64,000 nucleotides of DNA from Methylobacterium sp. Leaf104 (GTDB taxonomy: Bacteria > Pseudomonadota > Alphaproteobacteria > Rhizobiales > Beijerinckiaceae): the NCBI RefSeq assembly GCF_001422885.1, contig NZ_LMMZ01000038.1, positions 186,001-250,000 of the forward strand, written 5' to 3'. Position 1 is the first letter of the stretch. Each line of letters opens with the position of its first letter. The notes beneath the pieces were generated by a model. That model did not search any database. It saw only the letters and a program-made list of their open reading frames with translations, and was not told the DNA's origin. A program made the translations under genes and the position numbers. Of this stretch, positions 45,080 through 54,349 are shown in pieces.

Positions 45080-46510
45080 ATGCCGGCCTTTCTCGTGAGA
45101 CGCGAGTGGCTTCTCGTCCTCCTGGCTCTCGGCTTCGCCGTGGTGGCGGGGATGCTGGTCTACCTGTCGCGCCCGACCACGCTGACCGTGGCGGTGGGCC
45201 CCCGGGACGGCGCCGAGGCGACTCTGCTGCAGACCTATGCCCAGGCCCTCGCCCGGGGCCGCGAGGATGTCCGCCTCAAACTGAATTTCTACGACGACGT
45301 GCGCGACAGCGCCGAGGCGCTCCAGCGCAACAAGGCCGATCTCGCCGTGGTCCGGCCCGATGTGCTCCTGCCCGAGAACGGGCTCACCCTGGCGATCCTG
45401 CACGACGAGGCCCTGCTGATCGCCGCCCCCGAGGCGGCCGGCATCGAGAACTTCCCCGACCTCGCGCGCAAGCGCCTCGGCGTGGTCGAGCGGCACGCCG
45501 CCGACCTGCCGTTCCTGACGAACCTCCTCGCCTTCTACGATTTCGCGGCCCACACGGCGGCCGAGCCGGTGCCCGAGGGCGGCCTCGGCCCGGCCCGGGT
45601 CGCCCTGGTGCCGCTCACGCCCCAGGAGGTCACGAGCGCCATCGCGGAGGGCCGGGTCGACGCGGTGGCGGTCATCGCCGCTCCGGCCTCGAAGGCGGCG
45701 ATCTCGACGGTGCGCGCGGTCGAGGCCGCTTCGGCCGAGAAGAAGATCAACTTCGTCGCGGTGCCGGATGGCGGGGCGATCATCCAGCGGATGCCCGAGC
45801 TGCAGTCCGTGACGATTCCGGCCGGCACCTTCGGCGGCCGCCCCAAGCGCCCGGACGAGGACGTGAAGACGGTGGGCGCGTCCTACCGGCTGATGGCCCG
45901 CGGGGGCGTCAGCCGCTTCACCGTCGCCTCGGTGACCCAGCACCTGTTCGAGTGGCGCTCGAAGCTGGCGCCCCTGGCGCCGATCGCCAACCTGATGAAG
46001 GCGCCGGACTTCGATTCCACCGTGGCGGCCACCAGCGCCCGGCTGCCGAACCATCCCGGCGCGGTGGATTACTTCGAGCGCGAACAGCAGACGATGTTCG
46101 AGCGCTACGAGGACTACATCTACCTGCTGGCGTTCTTCGGCGGTACCGTCGGCTCCGGCGTCGCCTGGATCGCCCAGCGCCTCGCCCGCAAGCGCCGCGA
46201 GCGCATCGACATCGTCCTCGACCGGCTCCTCGACATCCTGCGCGAGGTGCGCGCCGCCACCTGCAAGGCCGATCTCGACGGCCTCGTGCGCGAGACCGAC
46301 GACCTCGTGGCCGACGTCGTCCAGCACGCCCGCGAGCGCAACATCGACAACCGCACCGTGAGCGCCCTCATCCTCGCCATCGACGCGGTCCACGCCGCGA
46401 TCAACGACGAGCGGCGCAATCTCGGGGCGGGCGCCACCGAGAGCGGCCGCGCCGTGGATCACGCCCGCACGGCCCGCCTCCTGTCCCTGCATACGCCGGC
46501 GGCGGAGTAG
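45080..46510 (+). CDS. TAXI-family TRAP-type solute-binding protein, membrane-anchored
   Basis: A 476-residue protein. An N-terminal membrane anchor (EWLLVLLALGFAVVAGMLVYL) is followed by a TAXI-type binding domain (LTVAVGPRDGAEATLLQTYAQALARGREDVRLKLNFYDDVRDSAEALQRNKADLAVVRPDVLLPENG) and, near residue 350, a second membrane segment (YIYLLAFFGGTVGSGVAWIAQRL) and a cytoplasmic helical tail of about 110 residues. TRAP-TAXI systems normally have a fused permease; none is encoded nearby, so this may work as a sensor or receive a distant permease. ATG 45080 begins the anchor. Convergent with the porin gene. Confidence 0.83.
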   Translation: MPAFLVRREWLLVLLALGFAVVAGMLVYLSRPTTLTVAVGPRDGAEATLLQTYAQALARGREDVRLKLNFYDDVRDSAEALQRNKADLAVVRPDVLLPENGLTLAILHDEALLIAAPEAAGIENFPDLARKRLGVVERHAADLPFLTNLLAFYDFAAHTAAEPVPEGGLGPARVALVPLTPQEVTSAIAEGRVDAVAVIAAPASKAAISTVRAVEAASAEKKINFVAVPDGGAIIQRMPELQSVTIPAGTFGGRPKRPDEDVKTVGASYRLMARGGVSRFTVASVTQHLFEWRSKLAPLAPIANLMKAPDFDSTVAATSARLPNHPGAVDYFEREQQTMFERYEDYIYLLAFFGGTVGSGVAWIAQRLARKRRERIDIVLDRLLDILREVRAATCKADLDGLVRETDDLVADVVQHARERNIDNRTVSALILAIDAVHAAINDERRNLGAGATESGRAVDHARTARLLSLHTPAAE

Positions 46511-46513
46511 CCC

Positions 46514-48079
46514 TCAGTACCGGATGGTCCCCCGCAGCCCGAACACCGCGGCGTTGCGGATGCGCGCGCCGCTGGCGTCGCGCGGGTTGGGGACGCCGCC
46601 GCCGGGCCGGAACACGTACTGGACGTCCGGCTGCAGGGTGACGCCGGGGCCGAGCACCGCCTGGTAGGTCGCCTCCAGCACCGCCTCGCTGCTGCGCCGG
46701 GGCGTCGCGACGCCGGTCGCCAGGATCGTATCGGTGTCGAGCCCGCGTGCCTGGGCGGAGATCCGGGAATAGCCGAAGGCGAGGCCCACGGTGTCGTCGG
46801 ATCGGCCGGGCAGCAGGCCCTTATAGGCGATACCCACGTCGGCATAGAGGTCGACGAGGCTGCGGTCGGCCGGCGAGGCGGAGGCGCGCAGGAACACGCT
46901 CGCGCCGTCGTTGGGGTCGTCGGGCTCGCGGTAGACGGTCTGGTCGATGAGGCCGTAGAGGCCCGCCTGTCCGCGGAAGCGGCGGGCGATGCCGCGGCTC
47001 TCCGGCGCGGCCAGGGAGGTGCCGGCGCCGTCGAAGCGCAGGCTGTCGAAGCGGCCGAGATGGTACCAGCCGCCGAGCGTCACCGTCCCGGCCTCGCCCG
47101 TGCTGCCCGGCGCGATGTTGTAGGCGTAGGAGGCCTCCGCGATCACCAGGGGCGGGTCGTTCGTGCGGAAGTTGGTCCCCGTGCGGTTGCGCCGCTGCGG
47201 GTCGGACGCGCCGTCGCCGCGCACCGGCCCGGCCGGATCGCCGTCGAACAGCCCGACCTGGAAGGACAGGTTGGCGTTGGGCACGACCTTCGCGCGCATG
47301 CCCGGCACCGCGAGGGGATAGATCGGCCCGCCACTCGGGATCACCACGGCCATGTTGTTGGGCCAGCCGAAGGTGGAATTCACGAACACCGTGCCGGTCT
47401 GGGTCACGGCGAACTCGGTGTCGGCGGCGATCTGCCCGAATTTCAGGCCGAACCGGTCGCCGAAGACCTTCTGCTCGAACCACAGCTCGTAGATGCGCGA
47501 CGCCGGCAGGGCCTCGATGCCGCTGACCGTGATGAGGTTGCCCACCGCGCTGCGCGACAGGCCGGCGCCGTGGATCTGGAACAGGTTGGTGTGGAGCGCG
47601 CCCCCGGTCCAGCCGACGAGGGGACCGAGGTCCACGTCGATCTCGAGGTCGAGCAGGCCCTCGGCGATGCCGCGCCGGCGCAGGCCGCCCGAGACGTTGC
47701 CGAGGCTCTCGCCGATATAGGTCAGGCTGTAGGTGACGCCACGTTCCTTCAGGAAGGCCCGGAAGCCGAAGGGGTCGCCGAAGGGGCCGAGCTGGTCCTG
47801 GATCGAGGTGTCGAGGTTGGCGGACGGACGCGACGAGGTGACGGACTGGGCGACCGAGGTCTGGGGGTCGCCGCCCGCACCCCGCGGCGAGCCGATGGCG
47901 CGTCCCTCCAGGGCGAGGCGCGCGGCGATCTCGGCCGGGGTCTCGGCGAGGGCGGGACCCGCCGGCACGCCGATGAGCGCGAGGACGGCGGCGCCGAGCC
48001 GTCGCGGGGCAGAGGGGCGGGGCGATGGGGTCAAGGGTCCGGGCGATCCGAGGGCGGTCCCGTGCCGCCCCCGTGGCAC
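46514..48079 (-). CDS. OprB-family carbohydrate-selective porin
   Basis: A 521-residue outer-membrane beta-barrel porin for sugars. The signal peptide is about RRLGAAVLALIGVPAGPALA, the mature start includes an Ala-rich helix, and the OprB pattern follows: FLKERGVTYSLTYIGESLGNVSGGLRRRGIAEGLLDLEIDVDLGPLVGWTGGALHTNLFQIHG, RIYELWFEQKVFGDRFGLKFGQIAADTEF, and a barrel ending GLRGTIRY with a C-terminal aromatic. The start shown gives about 25 residues before the signal core, so a later start is possible. A Gfo/Idh/MocA oxidoreductase lies just upstream on the same strand. Confidence 0.88.
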   Translation of the reverse strand: MPRGRHGTALGSPGPLTPSPRPSAPRRLGAAVLALIGVPAGPALAETPAEIAARLALEGRAIGSPRGAGGDPQTSVAQSVTSSRPSANLDTSIQDQLGPFGDPFGFRAFLKERGVTYSLTYIGESLGNVSGGLRRRGIAEGLLDLEIDVDLGPLVGWTGGALHTNLFQIHGAGLSRSAVGNLITVSGIEALPASRIYELWFEQKVFGDRFGLKFGQIAADTEFAVTQTGTVFVNSTFGWPNNMAVVIPSGGPIYPLAVPGMRAKVVPNANLSFQVGLFDGDPAGPVRGDGASDPQRRNRTGTNFRTNDPPLVIAEASYAYNIAPGSTGEAGTVTLGGWYHLGRFDSLRFDGAGTSLAAPESRGIARRFRGQAGLYGLIDQTVYREPDDPNDGASVFLRASASPADRSLVDLYADVGIAYKGLLPGRSDDTVGLAFGYSRISAQARGLDTDTILATGVATPRRSSEAVLEATYQAVLGPGVTLQPDVQYVFRPGGGVPNPRDASGARIRNAAVFGLRGTIRY

Positions 48080-48125
48080 ACTAGACGGGTTGCGTGACGC
48101 CCAGGCAACTGCCCGGCGCGCGGGA

Positions 48126-49436
48126 TCAGCTGGCGGCGTCGAGCTCCGGACCGCGGGTGACGTCGAGGCCGCCCGGCGCGTCCGGCGGCGGGCCGACCGT
48201 GACGGGCCGGCCGCTGCGGGCCGCCTCGTAGATCGCCTCCATCAGGACCTGGTCCTGCAGGCCCTCCTCGCCGGGGGTGCGGGGGCGCCGATCCTCCTGG
48301 ATGCAGCGGGCCATGTGGTCGATCTCCAGGGCGAACTGGTTCTTCTGCGTCAGGATGCGCGTGTCCTGCGATTCCGCCTGCCCGTCCGGCCGCGCCACCA
48401 CCAGGCGCTGGCCCCGATAGGCGAAGGCGTTCTGCAGGTCGATGTCCGCCCTGTCGGTGTGGACCTGGAGCCGGCGCGACTCGTGCACCCCGTAGCTCGT
48501 CATGCACTGGGCGATGACCTGAGAGGGGAAGCGCAGGGTGAAGGAGACCGTCTCCTCGACCTCGCCGAACTTCGGATTGCCCGCGGGCGAGTGGATCTGG
48601 GCCTCCACCGAGACCGGCTCCTCGCCGGTGAGCGCGCGCACGCCGTTGAGGCAGTAGAGCCCGATATCCGGCAGGGCCCCGCCGCCGGCCAGGGCCTTCT
48701 TCAGGCGCCATTGCTGGGGCAGCCCGGTGGTCTGGCCGTTGAAGGCCTGGATCATCCGCATCCGGCCGACCTCCCCGGAGCGGGCGAGGCGCACGACCTC
48801 GCGGTTGTAGGGCTCGTACTGGCAGCGATAGGCGATCATCAGCTTGACCTTGGCCGCCGCGCAGGCCGCGATCATGTCCCGCGCCTCGGCCGAGGAGGCC
48901 GCCATCGGCTTCTCGCAGAGCACGTGCTTGCCGGCCTTGGCCGCCGCCAGGACGTCGCCGCGATGCACCGCGTTCGGCGTCACCACGTAGACCGCCTGGA
49001 CCGCCGGGTTCTGCGCCAGCCGGTCCCAATCGTCGTAGCCGTAGACCGCCTCCGGCGCGATCCCGTACTGCTCGGCCACGAGCTTCGCCTTGGCGGGGGT
49101 GCCCGACATCAGCGCGACCGGGCGGGCCCGCTTCGCCTCGCCGAAGGCCGGCAGGATCTCCTCCAGGCTGAGGCGCCCGAGGCCCACGATGGCGAAGCCG
49201 ACGCGCTGGCCCGGCGGCATCGGGGCGGGCGGCGGCGGGGGCGCCCGGTCGCCGGGGCCGCGCCAGTTCGGGAACATCACCTTGCCGCCCTGCACCGCGC
49301 CGGTATCGGCCGGGACCGAGGGCCCCGGCGGCCCCGATTGCGCGCCCGCGCCCGTCGCCCCGAGGGCGAGGCCGGTCAGGGTCGCGCTGCCCGTGCGGAG
49401 GAGGTTGCGGCGGGAGAGGGGGATTTCATCCGTCAT
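48126..49436 (-). CDS. Gfo/Idh/MocA-family oxidoreductase, Tat-exported
   Basis: A 436-residue enzyme with a twin-arginine signal (LSRRNLLRTGSATLTGLALGATGAGA). The NAD(P)-binding fold starts VGFAIVGLGRLSLEEILPAFGEA, with the family EKP signature in HVLCEKPMAASSAEA and the C-terminal catalytic region GGGALPDIGLYCLNGVRALTGEEP. It resembles periplasmic glucose-fructose oxidoreductase, which keeps NADP tightly bound. The substrate is probably a sugar or polyol, which would fit the OprB porin gene 46 bases downstream. Substrate not provable here. Confidence 0.88.
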   Translation of the reverse strand: MTDEIPLSRRNLLRTGSATLTGLALGATGAGAQSGPPGPSVPADTGAVQGGKVMFPNWRGPGDRAPPPPPAPMPPGQRVGFAIVGLGRLSLEEILPAFGEAKRARPVALMSGTPAKAKLVAEQYGIAPEAVYGYDDWDRLAQNPAVQAVYVVTPNAVHRGDVLAAAKAGKHVLCEKPMAASSAEARDMIAACAAAKVKLMIAYRCQYEPYNREVVRLARSGEVGRMRMIQAFNGQTTGLPQQWRLKKALAGGGALPDIGLYCLNGVRALTGEEPVSVEAQIHSPAGNPKFGEVEETVSFTLRFPSQVIAQCMTSYGVHESRRLQVHTDRADIDLQNAFAYRGQRLVVARPDGQAESQDTRILTQKNQFALEIDHMARCIQEDRRPRTPGEEGLQDQVLMEAIYEAARSGRPVTVGPPPDAPGGLDVTRGPELDAAS

Positions 49437-49568
49437 GAAGCTCGCTGTCGGTTCCGGCGGGACAGGGGCCGCGGGTGGGGAGCCGACGGCCTACTCCCTC
49501 GGGAACGTCACGGCGAGAAACGCGGTTCCGGCGGTGCCGGGGCCTGCGCCACCGGACCGCTGGGGCGC

Positions 49569-49940
49569 TCATGCCCCGTCGCCCCGCGCGGCCAGGCGGG
49601 CCCGCAGCGACGCGATCTCCGCGTGCGCCGCCCGAAGGTCGCGCATCAGGCCGATGGGGATCGGCACCGCGGCGGGCGGGTCCGGCACGAACCGGACGCC
49701 GACGCAGTCGTCGCCGCGCCAGATCAGGCGCACCGCCCGCGTCTCCTGGGTCTTGCGGATGTGGAGATCGAAGATCTCCGGCAGGGGCACGCCGTCGCTC
49801 AAGGCGAGACGGAGACCGTCCGGACCGCTGTCGCGCACCAGGCAGGCGGTGTCGGAAGCGAAGGAAGCGATGCGGATATCGGCGCCGAGGAGGCTCCGCA
49901 GCCGCTGTCCGGCGCGCCGTTCCTGCTGTCCCAGAAACAT
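49569..49940 (-). CDS. PilZ-like domain protein
   Basis: A 123-residue protein: ERRAGQRLRSLLGADIRIA (the RxxxR-like opening of PilZ), CLVRDSGPDGLRLALSDGVPLPEIFDLHI (a D/NxSxxG-type strand, here DSGPDG), and RLIWRGDDCVGVRFV, followed by a C-terminal helix with LRAAHAEIASLRARLA. PilZ domains bind cyclic di-GMP, but the R-x3-R and DxSxxG residues are only partly kept, so binding is uncertain. ATG 49940 follows GGAG; an earlier in-frame start would add 24 residues. Confidence 0.7.
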   Translation of the reverse strand: MFLGQQERRAGQRLRSLLGADIRIASFASDTACLVRDSGPDGLRLALSDGVPLPEIFDLHIRKTQETRAVRLIWRGDDCVGVRFVPDPPAAVPIPIGLMRDLRAAHAEIASLRARLAARGDGA

Positions 49941-50036
49941 GGGGTCATCTCCGGAGGTTGTATCCTTCGATAACATGGTTGTGAGGGGTCGGTGCCCTTC
50001 CGCAGGCGGCACGGGCCGCGAAATCCGACGCTATGG

Positions 50037-50900
50037 TTAAGGCGTCCGCTCCGGCTCCCCATGCCGGGTCGGGGCCTCGACCTCCCCGCGCTGCTGCAGG
50101 ACGAGGGCCACGAACCAGCACAGGGCGGCCCAGGCGGCCCCGACGCACCAGCCGGCGACCACGTCGCTCGGCCAGTGCACCCCGAGATAGATCCGGCTGA
50201 TGCCCACCAGCAGCGTCATCGAGACGCCGACGGTGAGCACGAGGATCTTCACCCCGCGCTGCCGGTCCACGCGGGCGATCAGGCTCGCCAGGGTGAGGTA
50301 GGCGATGGCCGACATCATCGCATGGCCGCTGGGGAAGCTCGCGGTGAACACCTCCATCCCGTGCGGCACGAGGTCGGGGCGGGGCCGGTGGTAGAACAGC
50401 TTGAGCACCGTCGAGGCGATCTCGCCGCCGCCGATGGCGGCGATCACGAACACGGCGATGCGCCGGCGCCCGGTCATCGCCAGGTAGGCGCAGGCCGCCG
50501 TGGTCACGAACACGATGGTGAAGACGCTGCCGAGTCCGGTGATGTCGCGCATGGTCTCCTCGAGCCAGCGCGGTCCGATCGGGTCGGAGAGGTCGGCCGG
50601 GTTGCGCAGGGCCAGCAGGACCTTGCGGTCCAGCGCCTCGGTCGAGCCCTCGCCGACCTCGTTGGCCAGGGCGAAGAAGCCGTAGCCGAGGAGGCTCACC
50701 GCCAGCAGCGCCAGGACCGGGCCGACCTCGTTGAGGCGCAGGGCCAGGCGCAAGGCATTGGCCCGGGTCACGAGCGGGTTGTTGCGGTAGCCGGAGGGCA
50801 GGGCTTTCATGCGGGCGTCTTCGCGAATGCGTCGTTGGGGGAGCCGGATCGGCCCGGCATAGCGGATCGGCGGGGCGGTCTCCATCCGTGCGGCCTCCAT
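50037..50900 (-). CDS. PAP2-family (phosphatidic acid phosphatase type 2) membrane phosphatase
   Basis: An integral membrane phosphatase of up to 287 residues. The three catalytic motifs are present: KLFYHRPRP, FPSGH (with MSAIAYLTLA) and SRIYLGVHWPSDVVAGW. About five or six membrane segments surround them. Family members remove phosphate from lipid phosphates such as undecaprenyl pyrophosphate, phosphatidate or PgpB substrates. The start is unsure: ATG 50900, 50885 (GGAGGC upstream) and 50810 are in frame. The substrate is unknown. Confidence 0.88.
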   Translation of the reverse strand: MEAARMETAPPIRYAGPIRLPQRRIREDARMKALPSGYRNNPLVTRANALRLALRLNEVGPVLALLAVSLLGYGFFALANEVGEGSTEALDRKVLLALRNPADLSDPIGPRWLEETMRDITGLGSVFTIVFVTTAACAYLAMTGRRRIAVFVIAAIGGGEIASTVLKLFYHRPRPDLVPHGMEVFTASFPSGHAMMSAIAYLTLASLIARVDRQRGVKILVLTVGVSMTLLVGISRIYLGVHWPSDVVAGWCVGAAWAALCWFVALVLQQRGEVEAPTRHGEPERTP

Positions 50901-50931
50901 CCGGGCGGCCTTCGTCGGAGCGGGCTCGGCA

Positions 50932-51462
50932 CTACCCGAACGCGAAGCTGGCGCGTCGCTCCCAGGGGCCGCCGAGGTAGCGCCAGAGCAGCAGGCCGGG
51001 CGCGGTGAAGCGGAACGGCACGAACTCCGCCTCCAGCGCGGCGTGGAGCGCGCGGGCGGTGGCGGGATCGACTTTGTTCTGCACCGTGACGTGCGGGCGC
51101 CAGCCCTGCCGGTCCTGCGCGGTCAGACCCTCGCTCGAGGTCTCGAAGGCGTCGGCGAGCCGCGCCCGGAAGGCCGAGAGGGCGTCGGAGGCGAGCACGA
51201 AGGCGACGCCGCGCCCGATGAAGCGCAGGCCTGTGACCGCGACCTCGGGGGGCGCCTGGGTCCGGGTCATCGCCGACAGGGTCTCGACGATGCCGGGCTC
51301 GTTGGGACCGGGCAGGTGGTGGAACAGGGTCGCGTGGGCGGGGATGTGGTTGAGCGCCTGCGGGAAGTGCCGGCGGCGCAGGGCGTCGAACCGCGCGAAG
51401 GTATCGGGATCCATCGCGAGCGTGAGGATCAGCGGGTCGGGCGTGGGCGTGCGGTCTGTCAT
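50932..51462 (-). CDS. 2'-5' RNA ligase / cyclic phosphodiesterase-family protein
   Basis: A 176-residue member of the two-histidine (2H) phosphoesterase superfamily. Both motifs are present: HATLF (His43, Thr45) and HVTVQ (His124, Thr126). The strand PEVAVTGLRFIGRGVAFVLASDALSAFRARLADAF separates them. ATG at 51462 is the start of the family match. Such proteins act on 2'-5' linked or cyclic phosphate RNA ends, and the bacterial role is not known. It is followed on the same strand by the PAP2 gene. Confidence 0.87.
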   Translation of the reverse strand: MTDRTPTPDPLILTLAMDPDTFARFDALRRRHFPQALNHIPAHATLFHHLPGPNEPGIVETLSAMTRTQAPPEVAVTGLRFIGRGVAFVLASDALSAFRARLADAFETSSEGLTAQDRQGWRPHVTVQNKVDPATARALHAALEAEFVPFRFTAPGLLLWRYLGGPWERRASFAFG

Positions 51463-51585
51463 GGTCCGATCCGGCGTGAGGCAGGGGAGATGGCGCGGGT
51501 GGGAGGCGCGTCCAGGACCCGGACCCGCGACTCGGGCCCGCCGCCCGGCCTGTTCAGGGCCGCCCGGGCCGGCTAGAGAGCCCCG

Positions 51586-52542
51586 ATGCGGCGCAAACAC
51601 CGGGAAATCGTCCATGTGGGGCGCGAAGGCTGGCTCTTCCTGATCGGAGGCACGAACGGTGTCCTCGAGCAGTACCGCGCCACCCTGTCCCGGTGGTGGC
51701 GCCTGCGCGGCTGGGTCCGGCTCATCGAGGCGCGGGCCGCCCGGGCCCGGGCGCTCGGCATCCGCTACGTCCACGTCGTCGTGCCAGAGAAGCTGTCGGT
51801 CTACGACGACCGGACCCAGGACCTGCGCTTCGATCCGCGCCGGGCGCCCACCCGGGTGCTGGCCCGGCGCCTGATCAACAACCCCCACTACGTCGACCTG
51901 CTGGCGCCGATGCGGGCCGCGCGCGACGGCGCGGTGCCGCTCTACTACCGCACCGACACCCACTGGAACTACGAGGGCTGCCGCCTCGCCTACGGGGTGC
52001 TGATGCGGGCCTGCGGCGCCGTGCCCCCGGCCGATCTCGACGCCCGCGAGCGCTACGAGACCACCCGGGTGCGCGACCTGGGCGAGAAGATCCCGGAGAA
52101 GCCGATCGAGACGGCGAGCCACGCGGTGCTCGACCGCGACGCCCACCGGACCTATGCGAGCCCGCTGGTGGCCGCCTACGAGGCCGCCGGCCGCGCCCCG
52201 GACCTGCATGTCGGCGCCCATGTCTGCTTCCGGAACGAGCGGCCGGACGTCGATCCGCGCACCCTGGTGCTGTTCGGCGATTCCTACGCGCATTTCGCGC
52301 CGATCATGCTCACCGGCATCCTGGCCGAGAGCTTCCGCGAGGTTCACTTCGTCTGGTCGTCGAGCATCGACTGGGGCTACGTCGAGCGCGTGCGGCCGGA
52401 TCTCCTCGTGTTCGAGATGGCCGAGCGCTTCGTCACCCGCCTGCCCGACGACACCTTCGACATCGCGACCTACCAGAAGGGCGTCCATCTCGACGCCGCC
52501 GCGCCCGCCGCCGCACCGGAGGGACTGTCCGCCGAGGCCTGA
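51586..52542 (+). CDS. AlgX/AlgJ-like SGNH-fold acetyltransferase-related protein
   Basis: A 318-residue protein whose opening VHVGREGWLFLIGGTNGVLEQYR is the ALGX/ALGJ pattern. The SGNH-like catalytic residues appear as YYRTDTHWNYEGCRLAYGVL (Asp and His, near residue 126) and LVLFGDSYAHFAPIML (Ser in GDSYA, near 228). No signal peptide is visible. AlgX and AlgJ transfer acetyl groups to alginate in the periplasm; without a signal and without polysaccharide genes nearby, the target here is unknown. It lies divergent from the 2H phosphoesterase gene. Confidence 0.8.
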   Translation: MRRKHREIVHVGREGWLFLIGGTNGVLEQYRATLSRWWRLRGWVRLIEARAARARALGIRYVHVVVPEKLSVYDDRTQDLRFDPRRAPTRVLARRLINNPHYVDLLAPMRAARDGAVPLYYRTDTHWNYEGCRLAYGVLMRACGAVPPADLDARERYETTRVRDLGEKIPEKPIETASHAVLDRDAHRTYASPLVAAYEAAGRAPDLHVGAHVCFRNERPDVDPRTLVLFGDSYAHFAPIMLTGILAESFREVHFVWSSSIDWGYVERVRPDLLVFEMAERFVTRLPDDTFDIATYQKGVHLDAAAPAAAPEGLSAEA

Positions 52543-52585
52543 GCGCCCATCTTTCCGCGCATCGGGATCGCGGGAAGGATGTATC

Positions 52586-53563
52586 ATGGGGCTGCTCGTC
52601 GACGGCGTCTGGCAGGATACCTGGTACGACACCAAGGAGACCGGTGGCCGCTTCAAGCGCACGGACGCCAAGTTCCGGAACTGGATCACCGCCGACGGAT
52701 CCCCCGGTCCGAGCGGGGAGGGCGGGTTTCCGGCCGAGGCCGGGCGCTACCACCTCTACGTCTCGCTGGCCTGCCCCTGGGCCCACCGCACCCTGATCGT
52801 GCGCGCCCTGAAGGGCCTGGAGGAGGCGATCTCGGTCTCGGTGGTCGATCCGCACATGGGCCGGGAGGGCTGGGTCTTCGGCGAGTCACCCGGCGCCACG
52901 CCCGACACGGTCAACGGCGCGACCCGCCTGTACGAGGTCTACCTGAAGAACGATCCCGGCTTCACCGGCCGCGTCACCGTGCCGGTGCTGTGGGACAGGC
53001 GGCGCGGCGCCATCGTGTCGAACGAGTCGGCCGAGATCATCCGCATGCTCGACGGCGCCTTCGGGAGCGCCGGGCCGGACCTCTACCCGGCCGACCTCGC
53101 GGACGCGATCGACGCGGTCAACGCCCGGGTCTACGACGCCGTGAACAACGGGGTCTACAAGGCGGGCTTCGCCACCGACCCGGACGCCTATGCCGAGGCC
53201 TTCACCGCGCTGTTTACCGAGCTCGACGCCCTGGAGGCCCGCCTCGACACGGCGCGCTACCTCTGCGGCGACCGGCTGACGGAGGCGGACATCCGGCTGT
53301 TCACCACCCTGGTGCGGTTCGACGCCGTCTATGTCGGGCACTTCAAGTGCAATCGGCAGCGCATCGCCGACTATCCCAACCTGTCGAACTATCTGCGCGA
53401 CCTCTACGCCCTGCCGGGGGTCGCCCGGACGGTGAACCTCAGCCATATCAAGCGGCACTATTACGAGAGCCACCCGACCATCAACCCGACCCGCATCGTG
53501 CCCCTCGGGCCGGCCCTCGACTTCGAGGCCCCGAACGACCGCGCCGCGCGCTTCCCGGCCTGA
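52586..53563 (+). CDS. glutathionyl-hydroquinone reductase (Xi-class glutathione transferase)
   Basis: A 325-residue enzyme of the YqjG/PcpF/ECM4 group. The catalytic Cys63 is in LACPWAHRTLIVRALKGLE; SVSVVDPHMGREGWVF, TVPVLWDRRRGAIVSNESAEIIRMLD and the C-terminal helical domain (CGDRLTEADIRLFTTLVRFDAVYVGHFKCN, YPNLSNYLRDLYALPGVARTVNLSHIKRHYYESHPTINPTRIVPLGP) are all characteristic. It reduces glutathionyl-hydroquinones to hydroquinones using glutathione, in the cytoplasm. ATG 52586 has GGAAGG upstream. Confidence 0.93.
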   Translation: MGLLVDGVWQDTWYDTKETGGRFKRTDAKFRNWITADGSPGPSGEGGFPAEAGRYHLYVSLACPWAHRTLIVRALKGLEEAISVSVVDPHMGREGWVFGESPGATPDTVNGATRLYEVYLKNDPGFTGRVTVPVLWDRRRGAIVSNESAEIIRMLDGAFGSAGPDLYPADLADAIDAVNARVYDAVNNGVYKAGFATDPDAYAEAFTALFTELDALEARLDTARYLCGDRLTEADIRLFTTLVRFDAVYVGHFKCNRQRIADYPNLSNYLRDLYALPGVARTVNLSHIKRHYYESHPTINPTRIVPLGPALDFEAPNDRAARFPA

Positions 53564-53647
53564 ACGCCGGACCCGGCCCGCCAGAACCCGGGACCCTGCG
53601 CGTCCGCAGACCCTCGACGAACCGACCCGCAGCCTTACATCGGAACC

Positions 53648-54151
53648 ATGATGCGCCTCTCGCCCGCCCGCCTCGTCCTCGCCGCCGCCCCGCTGCTCGC
53701 GGCCGCTCCCGCCCTCGCCCAGACGGCCGTCAAGCTCGAGGGCCGCTGCGAGAAGCTCGTGATCGCCGGCAAGGACGTCTCGGGCACCTGCAAGAACACG
53801 CTGATGAACACGGTCTCGCGCAACCGCACGAGCTTCGACTTCGCGGCCGAGGGCCGGGCGCTCAGCTTCAGCGGCAACGGCGCCCAGCAGGAGCGCACGG
53901 AGGAGACCGACCCGCTCCAGCCGATCAACCTCGTGATCCCGAGCGAGACGACGAAGGACGGCGTGGCCCAGGGTCCGCTGGTCGCCGTCGGGTCCTGCGC
54001 CTTCAGCACGCCGGAGCCGGGCAAGACCGCGATCACCTGCGAGGCGAACGCCGCCAAGGGCACCTATCAGGGGGTCTTCGTGACCGATGCCAAGGCGCCG
54101 GATGCCAAGGCGCCGGATGCGGGCCGGACCGGCGGGAGCGCCCCTCGCTAG
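53648..54151 (+). CDS. exported hypothetical protein with a small C-terminal repeat
   Basis: A 167-residue periplasmic protein of unknown family. Signal peptide MMRLSPARLVLAAAPLLAAAPALA, then KLEGRCEKLVIAGKDVSGTCKNTLMNTV with Cys spacing that suggests one disulfide, and CAFSTPEPGKTAITC with a second. The tail contains a 15-base unit repeated twice (coding for DAKAP), giving DAKAPDAKAPDA. ATG 53648 or 53651 may be used. Confidence 0.7.
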   Translation: MMRLSPARLVLAAAPLLAAAPALAQTAVKLEGRCEKLVIAGKDVSGTCKNTLMNTVSRNRTSFDFAAEGRALSFSGNGAQQERTEETDPLQPINLVIPSETTKDGVAQGPLVAVGSCAFSTPEPGKTAITCEANAAKGTYQGVFVTDAKAPDAKAPDAGRTGGSAPR

Positions 54152-54349
54152 GGAGGCCGGTCCCTCGCCGGGCGGGGCCGAGCCCGTCCGGAGGAAGCCG
54201 GAGACGGGCCGGGCCGGGACACGGGTGCGATCGCGTGTGGACGTCCGCTCTGGTCCGAGCGCGCGGAGTTCCCATCTCTTGACGCAGGACGGGACGGGTG
54301 GCCAGACCCGGACCCTCCCACGGATCCATACGAAGGCCTTGAGGACGTT

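Noticed and set aside
44381-46492. 703-codon minus-strand frame read as one protein
   Set aside because: Only its last 205 codons (RecX) are real; the rest lies opposite the TAXI-type gene and has shadow composition.
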